Assembly (NCBI GenBank): GCA_039619475.1
Contig: CM077116.1
Location: 204,375,117-204,439,116, forward strand
Reading direction: 5' to 3'
Length of the DNA: 64,000 nt
DNA from: Icerya purchasi
Taxonomy: Eukaryota; Arthropoda; Insecta; Hemiptera; Monophlebidae
The notes beneath the pieces are model-generated. The model was not told the DNA's origin and did not search any database. It saw only the letters and a list, made by a program, of their open reading frames with translations. A program made the translations under genes and the position numbers. This document shows, in pieces, positions 47,291-59,463 of the stretch. Position 1 is the stretch's first letter, and each line of letters starts with the position of its first letter.

Positions 47291-49200
47291 TACATTTCTA
47301 CACTTTTCACTATTTACGAAATAGTTCAAATTAACAGGAAAAGTAAAGCACACAAATAAAACGGTAGTTAAAGTATTGCCAAATTTAACCTCCTCTTTTT
47401 CCATGCCTTAATATCACGATTAAGTTGTAACCATTTTATATCATTTTTTAAATTTTTTTTATATACATATATTCAGATTAATATGTATATAATTTGAATT
47501 GCTGCTGAAATACATGATAAACAAGTATAATAAATGTGAATAAATACTTAGTAATTCGTATTCAGCTGACCATCAGAATTTGCTGAAGTATATAGTTGAA
47601 AAAACAAGTTGATTATATATGGTAGTGATAGATTCGGTGAATAATGAGCAAATTTATCGGCAAAGAGAAGTTTTCATGCACTGCTGATGATCGTTTAGAC
47701 TCGTAAACGTTACTAATGGTACAACCTGGCCATAATTGGTATTTCTCAATAATGGTCTCAAAAAAAAAAATAATAAAACTGATGTTGCCTCCCCTCCCAG
47801 TGGATATGAGCTAATGGATACTATATTAAATTATACATATATGTGCTTTTAAGAAATAATATCGGTCCACTAACGCGTGATATCCTCTTCTCTTTCTTGT
47901 TCTGCATTGAATTTTGTTGGAGCCACTTATCTTTCAGATACTTACGGTACATTATTATACATATACATATATATATATATTATTTACCATATTTGTATAT
48001 TGAAACAATCTATAATTTTAGCAAACAGGATGATCGATTTCTTTGTAAATGTGTAGTTTTATAAAATGGCTGATTAAAGTTTTTTCGTTTCTTTTTTTCT
48101 TTCTTTTTTTTTTTTTTTTTTTTTTTGATTGAGTTTCTATACATTTAAATATATTTTCACTCAGTCGTATTCTTATTACATTTATTCCTACTTTTACCTC
48201 AGTTAAATATTTACTATATATAGGATCCTAATAATCCAGTTAATGCTTACTTTTTTTTTCATTTTCTTTAGTATCGCTCTTTATTAATTTCATTGGGAAC
48301 GTCTTTGTTATTAAAATTTTCTTTTTAGAAAATTCTCCGTATTTCGCCGACACTTTTAAATTTGTGTTGCTCTATTTATCGCCCGACTTTCCTTCCGATC
48401 TGTGAAGGAAGCTCTTGTTCATTCCGAACCGCGTTTTTGCTTCCGTAAACAAAAGGAAAACGCCTCTTCGAGATTGCTCCTGATTAAGTAAGTTATTTAT
48501 TATTTTTTTTCTATAGGCAGAGACATTTTTTCATCTTTCGAATTGCTCAATTAAAATTTAAGATATCACAAAAATCCTCTCATGTACCTTAACAGACTCG
48601 AAAGTTTAAAAAAATTGTACTTTCATTTATTTGCCAGCAACATTTTTCCAAAAAACAATCATCCGTCGTGTAGGAGAATTTATTACGACGCTGAAGTATT
48701 CATTATTAACATTAACCTATTCAGGATAAAAAAAAAAAAAAAAAAAAATCAAATTTGCGAAGAGTGTTAAAAATTATTTCGAAAGCGTTCATTAAACACA
48801 TAAAAAAAAAAACATCTTGGCAATGTTATCATTGCAGAAAGGCTGTTTAATTGAAGAGAAAAATTGCCCAAAATGAAATTAATACATACAATGTTTCACC
48901 CGAAATAAGCTTAAAGGCGATGATAGGAATTTGAAAAAGCTAATCTCGAGAATACCCGTTTCCGATCCTATTCGTGTTACAAATTTCGAGTCTTAATCTG
49001 ACTCGCTCGTTTGCCTCTTCTGACTTCGAGAGAATTTAAAATCATAATCAAAGCGGCACAAGTAGATGTATTCGACAGGTTAGAAAAAAAAACAAAACAA
49101 TTCGCATGATATATTAAAACATGAAAAATATTCAAAATTCAAAATAGCTACGTCAATGCATCATTATAAAATGAAAAGTGATTGAATATGCTAGCATAAT
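47291..49200. other. No recognisable gene; T/A tracts
   Basis: It contains TA tracts (47955-47980), a 24-base T run (~48103-48126) and an A run (48728-48748). No coding sequence is recognised. Confidence 0.45.
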
Positions 49201-49249
49201 CTTTCTCCATCAAATCTAGTCCTGATATCGCTCCATCTTATGGTAATTA

Positions 49250-50164
49250 AAGCATGATCCAGCCCGACCCTTCAAATTTTCGTAGCATAGTAATTTTAAC
49301 TATCACAACGAACTAGCAAATAATATCCCCTCGAGCAGCCCATTAACGATTTCAGTTGATCAGCCGGCCGCGTTCTCGGTCTTCCTTTTTTCCTTTTACC
49401 ATTTACTTTTCCGATTATTACCAGGCGCTGCAATGAATTGGTATCTCGCGCCGCATGTCCAAAAGGGGCCCAAAAATCTTTTCCTAACCCTGCTGGATAG
49501 ACGCATTTGTACATTCAATTTATTGAAGACGTATTCGTCGGTCTAACAACGATATTCTTAATAGTCTTCTATATGAATAGGTTTCAAACCCGTCAATTCT
49601 GCTGATGCATTCAGCGATGAGGGATCAGGTTTCGCAAGCCTAAGTGGCGATAGGAAAAACTAGACTATTTGATTTATCTTTTTTGTTTAATGACAGTGCT
49701 TTATCCTTCTATATCTTTGACGATCACAGCTCTGCGCGCTAGTGTTAGTCTGCGCATTATATCTGGTTGACAGTTTCTGTTCTTTGTTAATATTGAACCA
49801 AGATGCATAAAATTGTCCACGATCTCGAACCCGCATAATTTGCTTTTGATCTTACTTCCTTCCTTGATCGATTATCATTATTTTAGTCTTAGATCTGTTA
49901 ATCAGTAATCCATAATCCCTACATCAATCTTCGAGTCTCTCCATGGATTTTATCATATTCTCTTCAGAGTTACTTAGGATGACAATATTGTTCGCGTATC
50001 TTATGTTATTAATTGTTTTTCCACCTACAGAGGTCCCATCATTTCAATCATTCAGTAGTTGTCGCATGATATATTCTGTATATATATATATATTAAGTAG
50101 TAATGGCGACAGCAAACACCGCCCTTTCTTGGCTTAAATTTAGATGATGTTATAAGAAGTTGTT
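49250..50164 (-). pseudogene. RTE-type LINE ORF, 3' half (RT palm to C-terminus)
   Basis: In minus-strand frames this reads KGRCLLSPLLLNIY, YTEYIMRQLLND, KTINNIRYANNIVILSNSEE, MIKSMERLED, GLLINRSKTKIMII, FMHLGSILTKNRNCQPDIM and finally FGHAARDTNSLQRLVIIGKV (partly in another frame) with GKRKKGRPRTR. The active site YADD is YANN (49987-49998), so both catalytic Asp codons have become Asn. Several stops and frameshifts lie between the blocks. It continues the 5' half at 54749-56640 across the nested insertion. Confidence 0.8.
50157..50164 (+). repeat. Left target-site duplication of nested LINE
   Basis: AAGTTGTT, nearly identical to AAATTGTT at 54749-54756 (one mismatch). In the interrupted RTE reading frame both copies encode the Asn-Asn-Phe stretch. 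Confidence 0.55.
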
Positions 50165-50319
50165 AGTTAATGATAACGGTTGTGCGCTGTGTTATCAGTT
50201 GTTTATCGTTTATTCAACAAGCAATCCTCGTAGAATCCGATTTTATACACGAGTAAGACATTTTACGCTAATTCGTCTGAATCGCTTATTTTGTTGCTAA
50301 TATAATAATAGGTACAGAA

Positions 50320-51100
50320 ATGGCTAAAGGGAAAAAAATAACTAAACGTCAGTTGAGTGATTCAAGCATACAAGGTGGATCAATAAAAAAAATTAATTTA
50401 GAGTAAACAAACGAAGAAGAGAACTGGTGTTACGAAGGTATTCAAAGCATAAAAAAGAATATAAAAAAACTAAACGAGTCAATTTCTTTCTTGTCAGCGA
50501 AATATGACGAAATGGTGCAAGGTAATTAAATTCTGACGGACGAGGTAAAGGCATAACGTGCACAAGTAGCTGCCCTCACGGGACAGATACAAAAAAAGGA
50601 CACGGGAATTAGGATGTCAAATAATACGATCAATGTGCTGGAGCAATATACCAGACGTGATAATGTAGAGTTACATGGAGTTACTGAACAGGCTAATGAA
50701 AATTTAATAAACGTTGTGACCGAAAAATAGAAGTTGAGATTAACGAAAGGGACATTTTGGCGGTGCATAGACTGAATTCGAAAAATACAAAAATTCCAGA
50801 GTCAATTATCGTGAAGACAGGAAGAAAGATAGCAGATCTCATGCTCGAAAATGAAAGAAGAACCACGATTCGAGACAAGGAAATAACGAAGTCAGAAAGT
50901 ACGTGGAAAGTGTATATAAATGAAAATCTCTCGCGATTTTATATAAATCTATTTTGGCTAACGAAGCAAAAAGCCAGAATACTGAACTGCAGATACGTGC
51001 GAACAAGAGAGAGGCAAAATATTTGCCGGGAAAAATTAGGAGGAAAGAATAACGATGATTAGAGACGAAGAAGATTTAAATAAATGATGTTAAATAACTT
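50320..51100 (+). pseudogene. LINE ORF1 (coiled coil plus nucleic-acid-binding domain)
   Basis: The frame starts MAKGKKITKRQLSDSSIQGG. A coiled-coil-like stretch follows (IQSIKKNIKKLNESISFLSA) with stops at several points. Then come LEQYTRRDNVELHGV and, in another frame, AVHRLNSKNTKIPESIIVK, DKEITKSESTWKVYINENLS and NLFWLTKQKARILNC, ending in GKNNDD. This is the layout of ORF1 proteins in L1/CR1-type elements: a coiled coil, an RRM-like domain with a Q-Y-x-R-R-x-N motif, and a C-terminal domain with yINEnLs. At least three stops and one frameshift (~50730) break it. Confidence 0.7.
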
Positions 51101-51179
51101 CGACTAATAACGAACATTAGCTGACTTTAGTATATTATGTTTTCAGCTAGGGCATATTTAGAAGCTCTGGATATTTATA

Positions 51180-51720
51180 TTAGTAGAATTGTTAATGATA
51201 CTTATGTGTGTGTGAATGTGAGAGAGTGTAGGGTACTGTTGCAATAGGTGATCGGTACGGTGGTAACGGTGGTCTGGGTAAGAAAGTTTGTGTACAAGTG
51301 TAGATACGTAAGGAGTGAAAGAGAAAAATATAAGAGGGTTCTGATATGGATGCTGGTGAAGTTGTCCGAGGCTTCCGTCTGTATACTGGTAGGTAGAAAG
51401 AGTGAAGTAGATAGAACAGGATACGGAGAACAGAAGGTGGGGACAAACTTTGTACGTGTACGAAGGAAGAGGGATGTGTAGTTTCAGGTAGTCAGTATGT
51501 GACGCTATTGCGATAGAGAGTAGGATTAAGGAGCAGATAGTGAGTAAGTGGCGACACTTAAGTTGCACCCTGCAGCTGCAATACCGATCGCGTAACTTAG
51601 TTTTAAGAGTATGTGTGCTAAGAGGATGTGCTTTGTGGTGTGCAGGGCGAGAAGTTGCATGTGTGTCATATTATCTGCTTGCAGTTAACGTTATGTTTTA
51701 GCGAACGACTTTTGGTATAG
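51180..51720. other. GT/GA-rich non-coding insert between ORF1 and ORF2
   Basis: The sequence changes from A-rich LINE coding to G/T-rich (TGTGTGTGTGAATGTGAGAG, GTACGGTGGTAACGGTGGTC). ORF2 then resumes in mid-endonuclease (VFTGHLYNILGF) near 51727, without its N-terminal block. A replacement or insertion here would explain this. A 136-codon minus-strand frame over the region is Ser/His/Tyr/Leu-rich with no known motif, and I do not regard it as a gene. Confidence 0.4.
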
Positions 51721-51726
51721 ATAAGT

Positions 51727-54225
51727 TGCAGGTATTCACCGGTCATTTATACAATATCCTGGGGTTTACCAAGTATAGTAACAAAAAATCAGATAAATTT
51801 AATGGAGGAGTTGCCATATTTGTCAATAATAGTTTTAAATCCAACTTATATACACTGAATATAATAATAACGTGTTCGAGTGCCTAGCTGTTAACATAGT
51901 AATAAATAGCAAGAAGACAACACGAATATTTGCATTTTACCGATCACCTAGCCGAAATGTTAATGAATTCTTGTATGAGCTAGATTTATTTATTAAACAG
52001 ATTGAGAAAAAACAAGAATGTATTATATGTGGGGACTTAAATATAAATTTGTTAAAATGCAATACTAAATCGGAATTTTTTAAAAATATTATGTCTGGGG
52101 GTGGGTGTATAAGATTGATTGATGGTGTAACGAGAGGAGAATTTAGGAAGGGTAACTTAACTCAATCATGTATAGATAATATTTTCATTAGGAGTTCAAC
52201 TGAAGCAATTTATGCAGAAATTATCAGTTGAAAAATATCTGACCACTATATTATTGGATGCGTATTTCGCATTAATAGGTGCTCCTATCAAAACCATAAA
52301 GGACAAGCAAAAAACAGAGTAAACGAAATTTTACTATATCAAAAACTTAAAAATTATGACTGGCATGGTATTGAAAAGATTGACTCGGCCGAAAATATCT
52401 ACTCGCAAATATGGTCTAAATTTAATAATATATATAAGGAATGTAGAAAGCAGGTGACATACACAAAGGAGCACAATTTTACATTTAAAAATGACTGGAT
52501 GAATATAAAAATTTTAAACTTGATGAAAATTAAGAGACATTTATTATAAACGCTGTAAAAATAATACAACAAACGCTAGATATAAAAAGCTGTATAAAAC
52601 ATACAGAAATATGACTAAAAATGAAATTAGAAAAGCAAAATTAGAATATTATAATAAACAAATTCAGTATGCTAATAACAATACCAAAAAAGTATCGCAG
52701 ATAATCAATAATATAGTATACAATAAAAACAAATCTTCAGTTGATGAGGTCGTACTGAAATATTTTGCAAGTGCAAAACATGCGGCGAATAAATTTATTG
52801 ATCACTTCTCTCAATCAAAACAGCATTGTGCTCAAATGTGTAATACGCAATTGTTAAATAACGATAATTTAGAGCAGACACCCACGTCATTTTATATTCC
52901 AAAAGTTACTAACAAACAAGTAGAATAAATAATTAACAGAATACCGGTTCACAAAGCTCCAGGATGGGATGGTATTAGAGCTTCAGATGTTAAAAATAAT
53001 GTAGCTATATTTACACCGATAATTACAAAAATAATTGACTGTTCTATTAAAGAAGGTAGGATGCCCGATGGACTAAAAACTGGTGTTAATCAGACCTATA
53101 TATAAAAACGGGTCGGCGCGTACTTGTGACAATTATAGACCAATCACTATAATTTCAGTATTAGCAAAAATTCTGGAACAATACCTTGCGTTTCATCTAA
53201 GAAATTATCTGGAGAAAAACGAATTGTTGCATAATAAACAATTTGGTTTTAGAGAAGGGAAGTCAACAATATCTTTGTTAAGAGCACTGACAAGTAAGAT
53301 AAATAAGGGGTTGGCAAACGGTGGACAATTTATTATAATTTTTATAGATATTAGTAAAGCATTCGATACGGTAAGCCATCAAATATTACTGCGAGATATG
53401 AAACAAATGGGAATTGTAGATAGACAAAATAAATGGTTTGAAATTTATTTGCATAACAGAAAAAGCGTAGTAAAAATCGATGAAGAACTAAGTAGAGAGG
53501 GAATTGGATCAACAGGGGTGGGACAAGGAACTATTCTGGCTCCGTTATTATTTTTGATCTATACCAACTCCTTACATAAATATATTAAAAACTCGACAGT
53601 TTTTGCTTATGATAACATAGCATGAAGCTGAAAAACTCTTGCAAGAAGATGTGAATAATACGTGTAGGTGGGCACATGATAAACATCTATTAACATAAAA
53701 AAATCGAAGGCTTTGCATATAAGAACATCCAGTAGATATAGAACATATAAACCATCTATTACAATGCATAACAATAATTGTTTACACAACCACTTGATCT
53801 CTACTTCGAACTATGGATGTACACAACTGAAATCAATGGAAGAGGTTAAGTATTTAGAATTAATCATCGACAGAACACTATCTTGTGATAAACATGTAAC
53901 AAATTTATCTAATAAAATTAGACAAATGCTACCGGCACTTTATAAATTAACTCTTTCGATACCATGCGGCCACTTACGCATATATTATAACGCTATAGTA
54001 TTGTCTAGAATTGTATATGAGATTTCAATTTGGGGGGAAGCAAAAAAAACGATAATAAAAAATATTAGTAGACAGCAAAAGAAATGCTTAAAGATAATAT
54101 TACCTAATAAAGATCAGGTTAACAGTAATATTAGCTGGTGGAGAGAGAGAAATAAAATGTCTCCAAGGATGTGCTACTGTTATCACCGATATTGCTTGAA
54201 TATAAGACCACAAGTATATCAATAG
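51727..54225 (+). pseudogene. LINE ORF2 (endonuclease-RT), broken
   Basis: The endonuclease part reads YNILGFTKYSNKKSDKFNGG, VAIFVNNSFKSN, FAFYRSPSRNVNEFL, CIICGDLNINLL and DNIFIRS...ISDHYIIGC (catalytic SDH intact), with stops between. A linker with KAKLEYYNKQIQ follows. RT: IRPIYKNGSARTCDNYRPIT, NKQFGFREGKSTI, FIDISKAFDTVSH (catalytic Asp) and GVGQGTILAPLLFLIY. The active site reads FAYDNIA (53602-53622) where relatives have YADDTA, then TGA: one codon lost and one Asp changed to Asn. The thumb continues as MEEVKYLELIIDRTLSC and HLRIYYNAIVLSRIVYEISI. The N-terminal endonuclease block is missing. Confidence 0.8.
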
Positions 54226-54748
54226 CTACAATGATAAAAAGCAGGACAACAAGGAATACGAGGGAGGTATATTTCATTCGACCGAGAGGCATAAATAATA
54301 AAATCGACAATACGGATGAAGTAGTTTTAATTAAGCTGCTAGAATGAATCCCAGATAATGCAAAAAGAGATAGGAACCTGGAAAGTAATAATTAAACAAT
54401 GGTTAGTTGATAACAATGAGTGACATTAAAATAGACAAAATGGGAGCTGGCTCTAGCGGAAAATCGACCATTCGAAGTTATCAATGTAGTATGGAATTGT
54501 TGTATAGCAATAAGTAGTTCTTTTTTTGTTTGCACTTCTTTTTATTATTATTATTAGTATTAGTATTATTATTTTGTTTCATTACACATCTTGTGTAATT
54601 ATGAAAACTAATCGTAATGAAATATTATAACATATGTAACATATTTGTCGAATAAACGATAATAAGAGTGTTGGGCACCCACAGACGGGTAGTATGCCTT
54701 GCGGGATCCACAACTTATTTTTAAATACAAAAAAAAAAAAAAAAAAAA

Positions 54749-54756
54749 AAATTGTT
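54749..54756 (+). repeat. Right target-site duplication of nested LINE
   Basis: AAATTGTT after the A tail; partner of 50157-50164. Confidence 0.55.
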
Positions 54757-56640
54757 CATATATACTTTTATTAGATATATTAGGTGTTCAGGTGTTCCCA
54801 TCTTCTTTAATATAGACCATAATTTATCCCATTTGATAGAGTCAAATGCTTTGTGCAAGTCTATTAAGCCCATATACATTGTCGCATTAAACTCGCGGGC
54901 TTTCTCTATTAATTGTCTAGCATTAATAATCTGATTTCTAGTACCGTTTCCTAGCATGAATCCAGTCAGTTCCAGTGAAATTTCCTTTTGTTAAAAACGA
55001 TTTCAATCTGCTATTAATAATTGAGAGCATAATTTTACTGGAGTGAGACATAAATGCGATCAGTCGCTAGTTATTACTTTATATATTTATATCAGCGAAG
55101 TAAGGTTCCAGAGTCATCCGGCCATTTCACTGTTTCCCATATCTTGCAGCATAGTTTGTGAAAAATATCAGTTCCAACCTCGCCCATAATTTTAAATTAT
55201 TTCGATTGCAATACCATCAGGTCCTGTAGCTTTGCCTGCTATTATTTCCGCAATTGCCCTTTCTACTTCTATTCGAAATATCGGCGGTTCAAGATCAATC
55301 TTATCAGTATCATATTCTCTAAAGTTACGATTAATGTTTTTATCTGCAAGTATTTCCTCAGAATATTCTTTCCACTCGTTTTCAATCGTAATGGGATTGT
55401 TTATAATATCACCATTATCATTCTGAATTGATTGCTTTCTTAGTTTAAATTCTCTAATTCCCTTTTAAGTAGCCTCAATTTCTTATATACTCGTAGGTTT
55501 TCAGTTTCATCGCTTTCTGCATGTTTTTGAATTTCTGCGTAGATACTGTTGATATAGTTATTTTTATCTTTCCCGCATGCAGTCTGCTTTATTCATTTCT
55601 TTCATTCTCTGTTCCCGTAGATCCGGATTAATCCTTTTTGTCTCTTTTCTTTCTTCTATCAGTTTTAGTGTTTCATCTGATATTCGGTGTTGCCGTTTGA
55701 TTGGTTCGTTTTCAGTATTAGTTCCTATAGTGGATTGTATAAATTTCTTCATTTCTTGACAAATTTGGTTTGCATCCATATTATCGGTGTCGGGTGGATT
55801 CATTTGTTTTTTTATTTTCCTGTAGCATTTAATTACCGGTAGATGCCCTATTTTCCTGCCGTACAATATCAGTTTTATGAATGTTTTGACTAGTTTATGA
55901 TCTGATCCGCATTCCGCTCCTAGTCTTGCAACCACATTATCTATTGATGTTCTCAACCTAGTTCGAATTAGCACGTAGTCAATTTGGTTTTTTTAGGCCG
56001 CACCTGGTGCAGTCCAGGTTGATAATCGTCTTTTGTGATGCTTAAACATGGTATTAGAGTTATAGCAAGATCATTATCAATAGCGAACTGTAATAATAGT
56101 TCTCTTCTTGCATTTCTATCACCTAGTCCAAATTTACCGACATTTCTCCTAATATTGTTATCAGTACCAGTAGAACTTATTTTTGTGTTGAAATCTCCAA
56201 TTATGATCACAATTTCCTTGCTTGATATTTAATCATTGTTTCAAGTTCTCGGTACATTTTATTTATTTCACCGTCATCAGCGTCGCATGTGCGCATATAT
56301 ATTTGTACAGTGTGTAAAAATTAGATGGCTTAAAAAATTAATTTTGATTATTCGATTATTTACAGTTTCATATTCTTCGATGTATTTTTGGCCATATCAT
56401 TATTGATGACAAATGTCACACCGCGGTGTGAATAATTAATTGATCCAGAACTGCATATATCATATTCATTTTAGTGTTGAAGTATCCCGAATCTTTGCAA
56501 TGTGTTTCCCACAAACCACATATCCGAGAATATTTTCTCTGGCAAGTTCGTTTTCCACTGCTTGTTTAAGACCCCGGACATTCCATGTAGTCGTAGCTGG
56601 TATACGTCTTGTTTCATGTTACCGGTAGCAAATTTCGCAT
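54749..56640 (-). pseudogene. RTE-type LINE ORF, 5' half (endonuclease and RT start)
   Basis: On the minus strand the leader gives way to MKQDVYQLRLHGMSG, then, with shifts, VKQAVENELARENILGYVVC, INYSHRGVTFVINNDM, IYMRTCDADDGEINKMYREL, VIIIGDFNTKIS (catalytic GDFN), GLGDRNARRELLLQF, a shift at about 55985, RTRLRTSIDNVVARLGAECG and SDHKLVKTFIKL (catalytic SDH). After a connector it reaches RT: LGNGTRNQIINARQLIEKAR and MGLIDLHKAFDSIKWDKLW (first catalytic Asp), ending VYMNNF where the nested LINE's A tail begins. The endonuclease motifs survive but the frame is broken many times. This is the best-preserved 5' part of an RTE-type element in the window. Confidence 0.8.
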
Positions 56641-56936
56641 AAGACGCCTAGCTGGCCACATCACCATGCTCAGTAGCCCATTTTACACTGCTTGGCCTGG
56701 ACCCAAAACAGCGCCGTTAGCCAGTCGGATCGTATGGCATAACATTATCGTAATTGACCATTCCATAACACTCTCGTAGAAAAATAATAAGTTGGTTTTC
56801 CATTGCCTGCTTGATCGCAGTATCATCACAATTAATATGTATTTTCGCCTGTGACTATCTTCGTTCTTGGGTGGCCCCACCAGGAGTATACACTCCCGAC
56901 GGCATTACTTAGTAGGCTCAATGAACACTACTGAGA

Positions 56937-56969
56937 CCCTCCGCCACGGCAAGGTGAACCGCCGGAGGG
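56937..56969 (-). other. Conserved GC-rich hairpin at the RTE 5' terminus
   Basis: On the minus strand the element opens with CCCTCCG, 19 bases, then CGGAGGG, forming a 7-bp stem. Within the interior, GGCGGT can pair with a downstream GCCGTC, and CAC with GTG. This resembles the nested-pseudoknot plan of HDV-like self-cleaving ribozymes known at the 5' ends of some RTE-clade LINEs. The catalytic cytosine region is not convincingly placed, so this is only a candidate. Confidence 0.35.
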
Positions 56970-56970
56970 G

Positions 56971-59401
56971 TAAAAACAATTATAATCGAGTAATATGCAA
57001 CGTTGTCTCACGCAGCCCCCTTAGATGACTTTTAATCGCCCCGTACTTTGTCTACTTGTGTTTTCCCCTCCACACACCACATCTTATCGAATGTCACAAA
57101 TTTACATGCCTCCTCTTCGCCACTGTCTAAAAAACAGGGCACCTCCTCTTAGAGATAACTGGCAATTAGAGTCTGCGCTTGAATTGTTCAAAATGTTTAT
57201 AATTGAAATAATTCAAAACTTATAAACAGTGATCTGCCTCTGTGGACCGTTCCGTAAAAAAACGCTTTTTGAAGCATGCCTTTAATCCACAAAATCATCT
57301 ACTCCGATCCGTAAGTTGTTTCGCAGATGTTCGTTAAATACATTCGGTTGACGGGGAAACGGCTATCCTGAAATGTGAACGGGACGCGTGTCAATCAGGG
57401 CAAATATGAAAACATCATAGTGCGTTATTGAAAATCTTTTCTAATAAATTTCTTCGCAATTTGTAAATCAGTTTTATTTTATTTTATTTTTTTTTTTTTT
57501 TGGTTTTGGTACATGCTATTACGACGACCTTATCAGCTGAAAAACGACGTCTCAAAAAAAGTCGATACAAATCGCAAGTCGTAGTTAGCGAGACAGTGTC
57601 GTACTACGATTTAAATATATTTTCAACCACGGTTAACGTTCGCGAGAAAGCGCGCAACGCCGAGTTGTTGTTTTTTCAAAGAATAATGCGCTGATTGAAA
57701 TTTACTTCCCTAAAGGTACTCGTATTATAGAAGAACCATTATCGACGGGTCCAGGGACGGAGCTCATGGTTTGGCTCCGAATGTTTCGACTTTTACACAT
57801 ATATCTGTTATAATAAAGGAACCCAGCAATCCATAGTACCGTTTCCACTTTATCCCCCGTGTTTCTCATTGTTCCCCGCAATGTAAGTCTGATCATATTT
57901 TCTTCGATTGTGTTCTTTCCTTTTTCTGCACGTATTAAATTTTACTCGGGACTTTTAGTCTCCTCTCCCCTTCGTATAATGCTGCATTTATTCTCTAAAT
58001 GCCGTCTCTTTCAGTGTTATCAAGATTATCTCTGATTTCCTATTGATAGTTCACATTAAAACATGAAAACTCCTCCTATCTTATATTTGACACTAATACA
58101 ACCCGAATGATAAAGAATTTTGCCGTATTTCGAATATTTTCTACCCCATTAGGCTTTACTAGTTTTCATGAAGTGAAATAAATACATTTTATTTTCTAAA
58201 CGCAGTTGTCCGTAAATTATATTTACATCGTGGTTACTTACTGCGAAAGTTTTAAACGTTTTACCAATTTTCATTTTTGTAGTCCAAATATACCAGAGAT
58301 AAATTCATGTGGTTCCTACAAGATTCCTTGCTCCTTATTAACGCACGCCTCGAACATTTTGCCTTAGGCACGCGCACACGGTTTATATTGCGTTATCCTG
58401 TGTAAGCGCAATTAGATTCTGGGGCAGTGTGGACCATACTTGACTGCATCGATGGTCATGCTACTTTAAGGTGATTTACACTGTGGCTAGTCTTTCAGAA
58501 CTGGTTGTGTGCCAAGGTGGGTTCCGCTTGGTTGTGGACGTGGCCATATTGCTTTAGTATAATGTTTAATATTTATAATGGTTGAGTATGGTCTAGAACT
58601 TTGCTATAGTTTTGATTAGGTCGCTATAATATCATTTGTCACGTATTAATAAACCCAGAGCGGTAAGAGCACTGTGCTTCATTGCAGATGAGTCCATGTT
58701 GTTCTGATATTAATTTTCCCTTTAGATTCACATCGTTAATATCGTTCGGAGGTAGCGTTCTAATTCCGACTACATGTAGGTTTCGCGTGAGCCATTTTGG
58801 AATCTTAGACGTACGCTCCTATTTTTTATTTTCCTAGTCTTTTCTCTTTTGCTAATATTTTTGGTTGTTGGTATATCATCAGTACCGTAATTTTTTACCA
58901 TAGTATAACAGTTTCAAATATTAGCTATTCTTTCTTTAATTTTCTCCTATTTCCACATATAAAAACTGTTGATGATTTAATATAACAACTCCGATTTCTT
59001 TGCTTTAAGTTGTAAATCCATTTACTGTGGTTTATGGGTCAGTCTTTCTTGGTGAAATCAAAAAAAAAAAACAAAAAACAAAACAAAACAACAGGCAATG
59101 ACGTCTATCGCGATTTCCGTCGATCTATTAATTTTATAGATTCCTTATTATTATTAGTGTTATTATTATTATTATTGTCATTATCATTATTAATATTATT
59201 ATTATTTAATCTTAAGAGCTCTCATTTTTTTAACTCTTTGAACATAAAAAAATTGACTATAATTATGTAAATCGGGCGCCTGACGCTTTGTCGTTAAATA
59301 TTTTTTAGCAAAAAAAGAGAAAGGAAGAAAATCGTCCATTTTATTTATGCGTACAATCGAGTAAATTATGCAGATCAACCAAAGACGCTTATATATTTTC
59401 G

Positions 59402-59403
<2 letters not shown>
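56971..59403. other. No recognisable gene
   Basis: Unique-looking AT-rich sequence with a T run near 57485-57501, an A run near 59059 and a (TTA)n-like region at 59155-59205. Short frames lack recognisable motifs. Confidence 0.45.
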
Positions 59404-59462
<59 letters not shown>

Positions 59463-59463
59463 T
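59404..59463 (+). repeat. (TTA)n microsatellite
   Basis: About 20 uninterrupted TTA/ATT units. It is preceded within 250 bp by a shorter imperfect tract of the same unit. Confidence 0.95.

Larger units (their letters stand above)
50165..54748 (+). mobile_element. CR1/Jockey-superfamily LINE nested in the RTE element
   Basis: A 4.6-kb plus-strand element with ORF1, a long spacer, ORF2 and an A tail (about 54729-54748), flanked by an 8-bp duplication. Both ORFs are broken. The last 80 bases before the tail (TTGGGCACCCACAGACGGGT and onward) look like a compact 3' UTR. Clade assignment (CR1, Daphne or Crack-like) is based on the style of ORF1 and ORF2 blocks and is uncertain. Confidence 0.75.
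49200..56970 (-). mobile_element. RTE-type LINE split by a nested LINE
   Basis: On the minus strand this element runs from a 5' leader at 56970 through endonuclease and the start of RT (down to 54757). It is interrupted by a plus-strand LINE (50165-54748) and resumes at 50164 with the rest of RT and the C-terminus to about 49250. Reading across the break restores the expected order: VYMNNF, then KGRCLLSPLLLNIY. The minus-strand 5' terminus CCCCTCCGGCGGTTCACC is a conserved start of this element type in my experience. The 3' end is blurred. All coding parts carry stops. Confidence 0.8.

Noticed and set aside
51158..51568. 136-codon minus-strand frame opposite the GT-rich block
   Set aside because: No recognisable domain, it lies antisense inside a LINE, and the compositional bias favours chance open frames.
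58380..58830. Possible further copy of the repeats inside the foldback element (GTGGCCAT-like words)
   Set aside because: Only short words agree and alignment cannot be extended.
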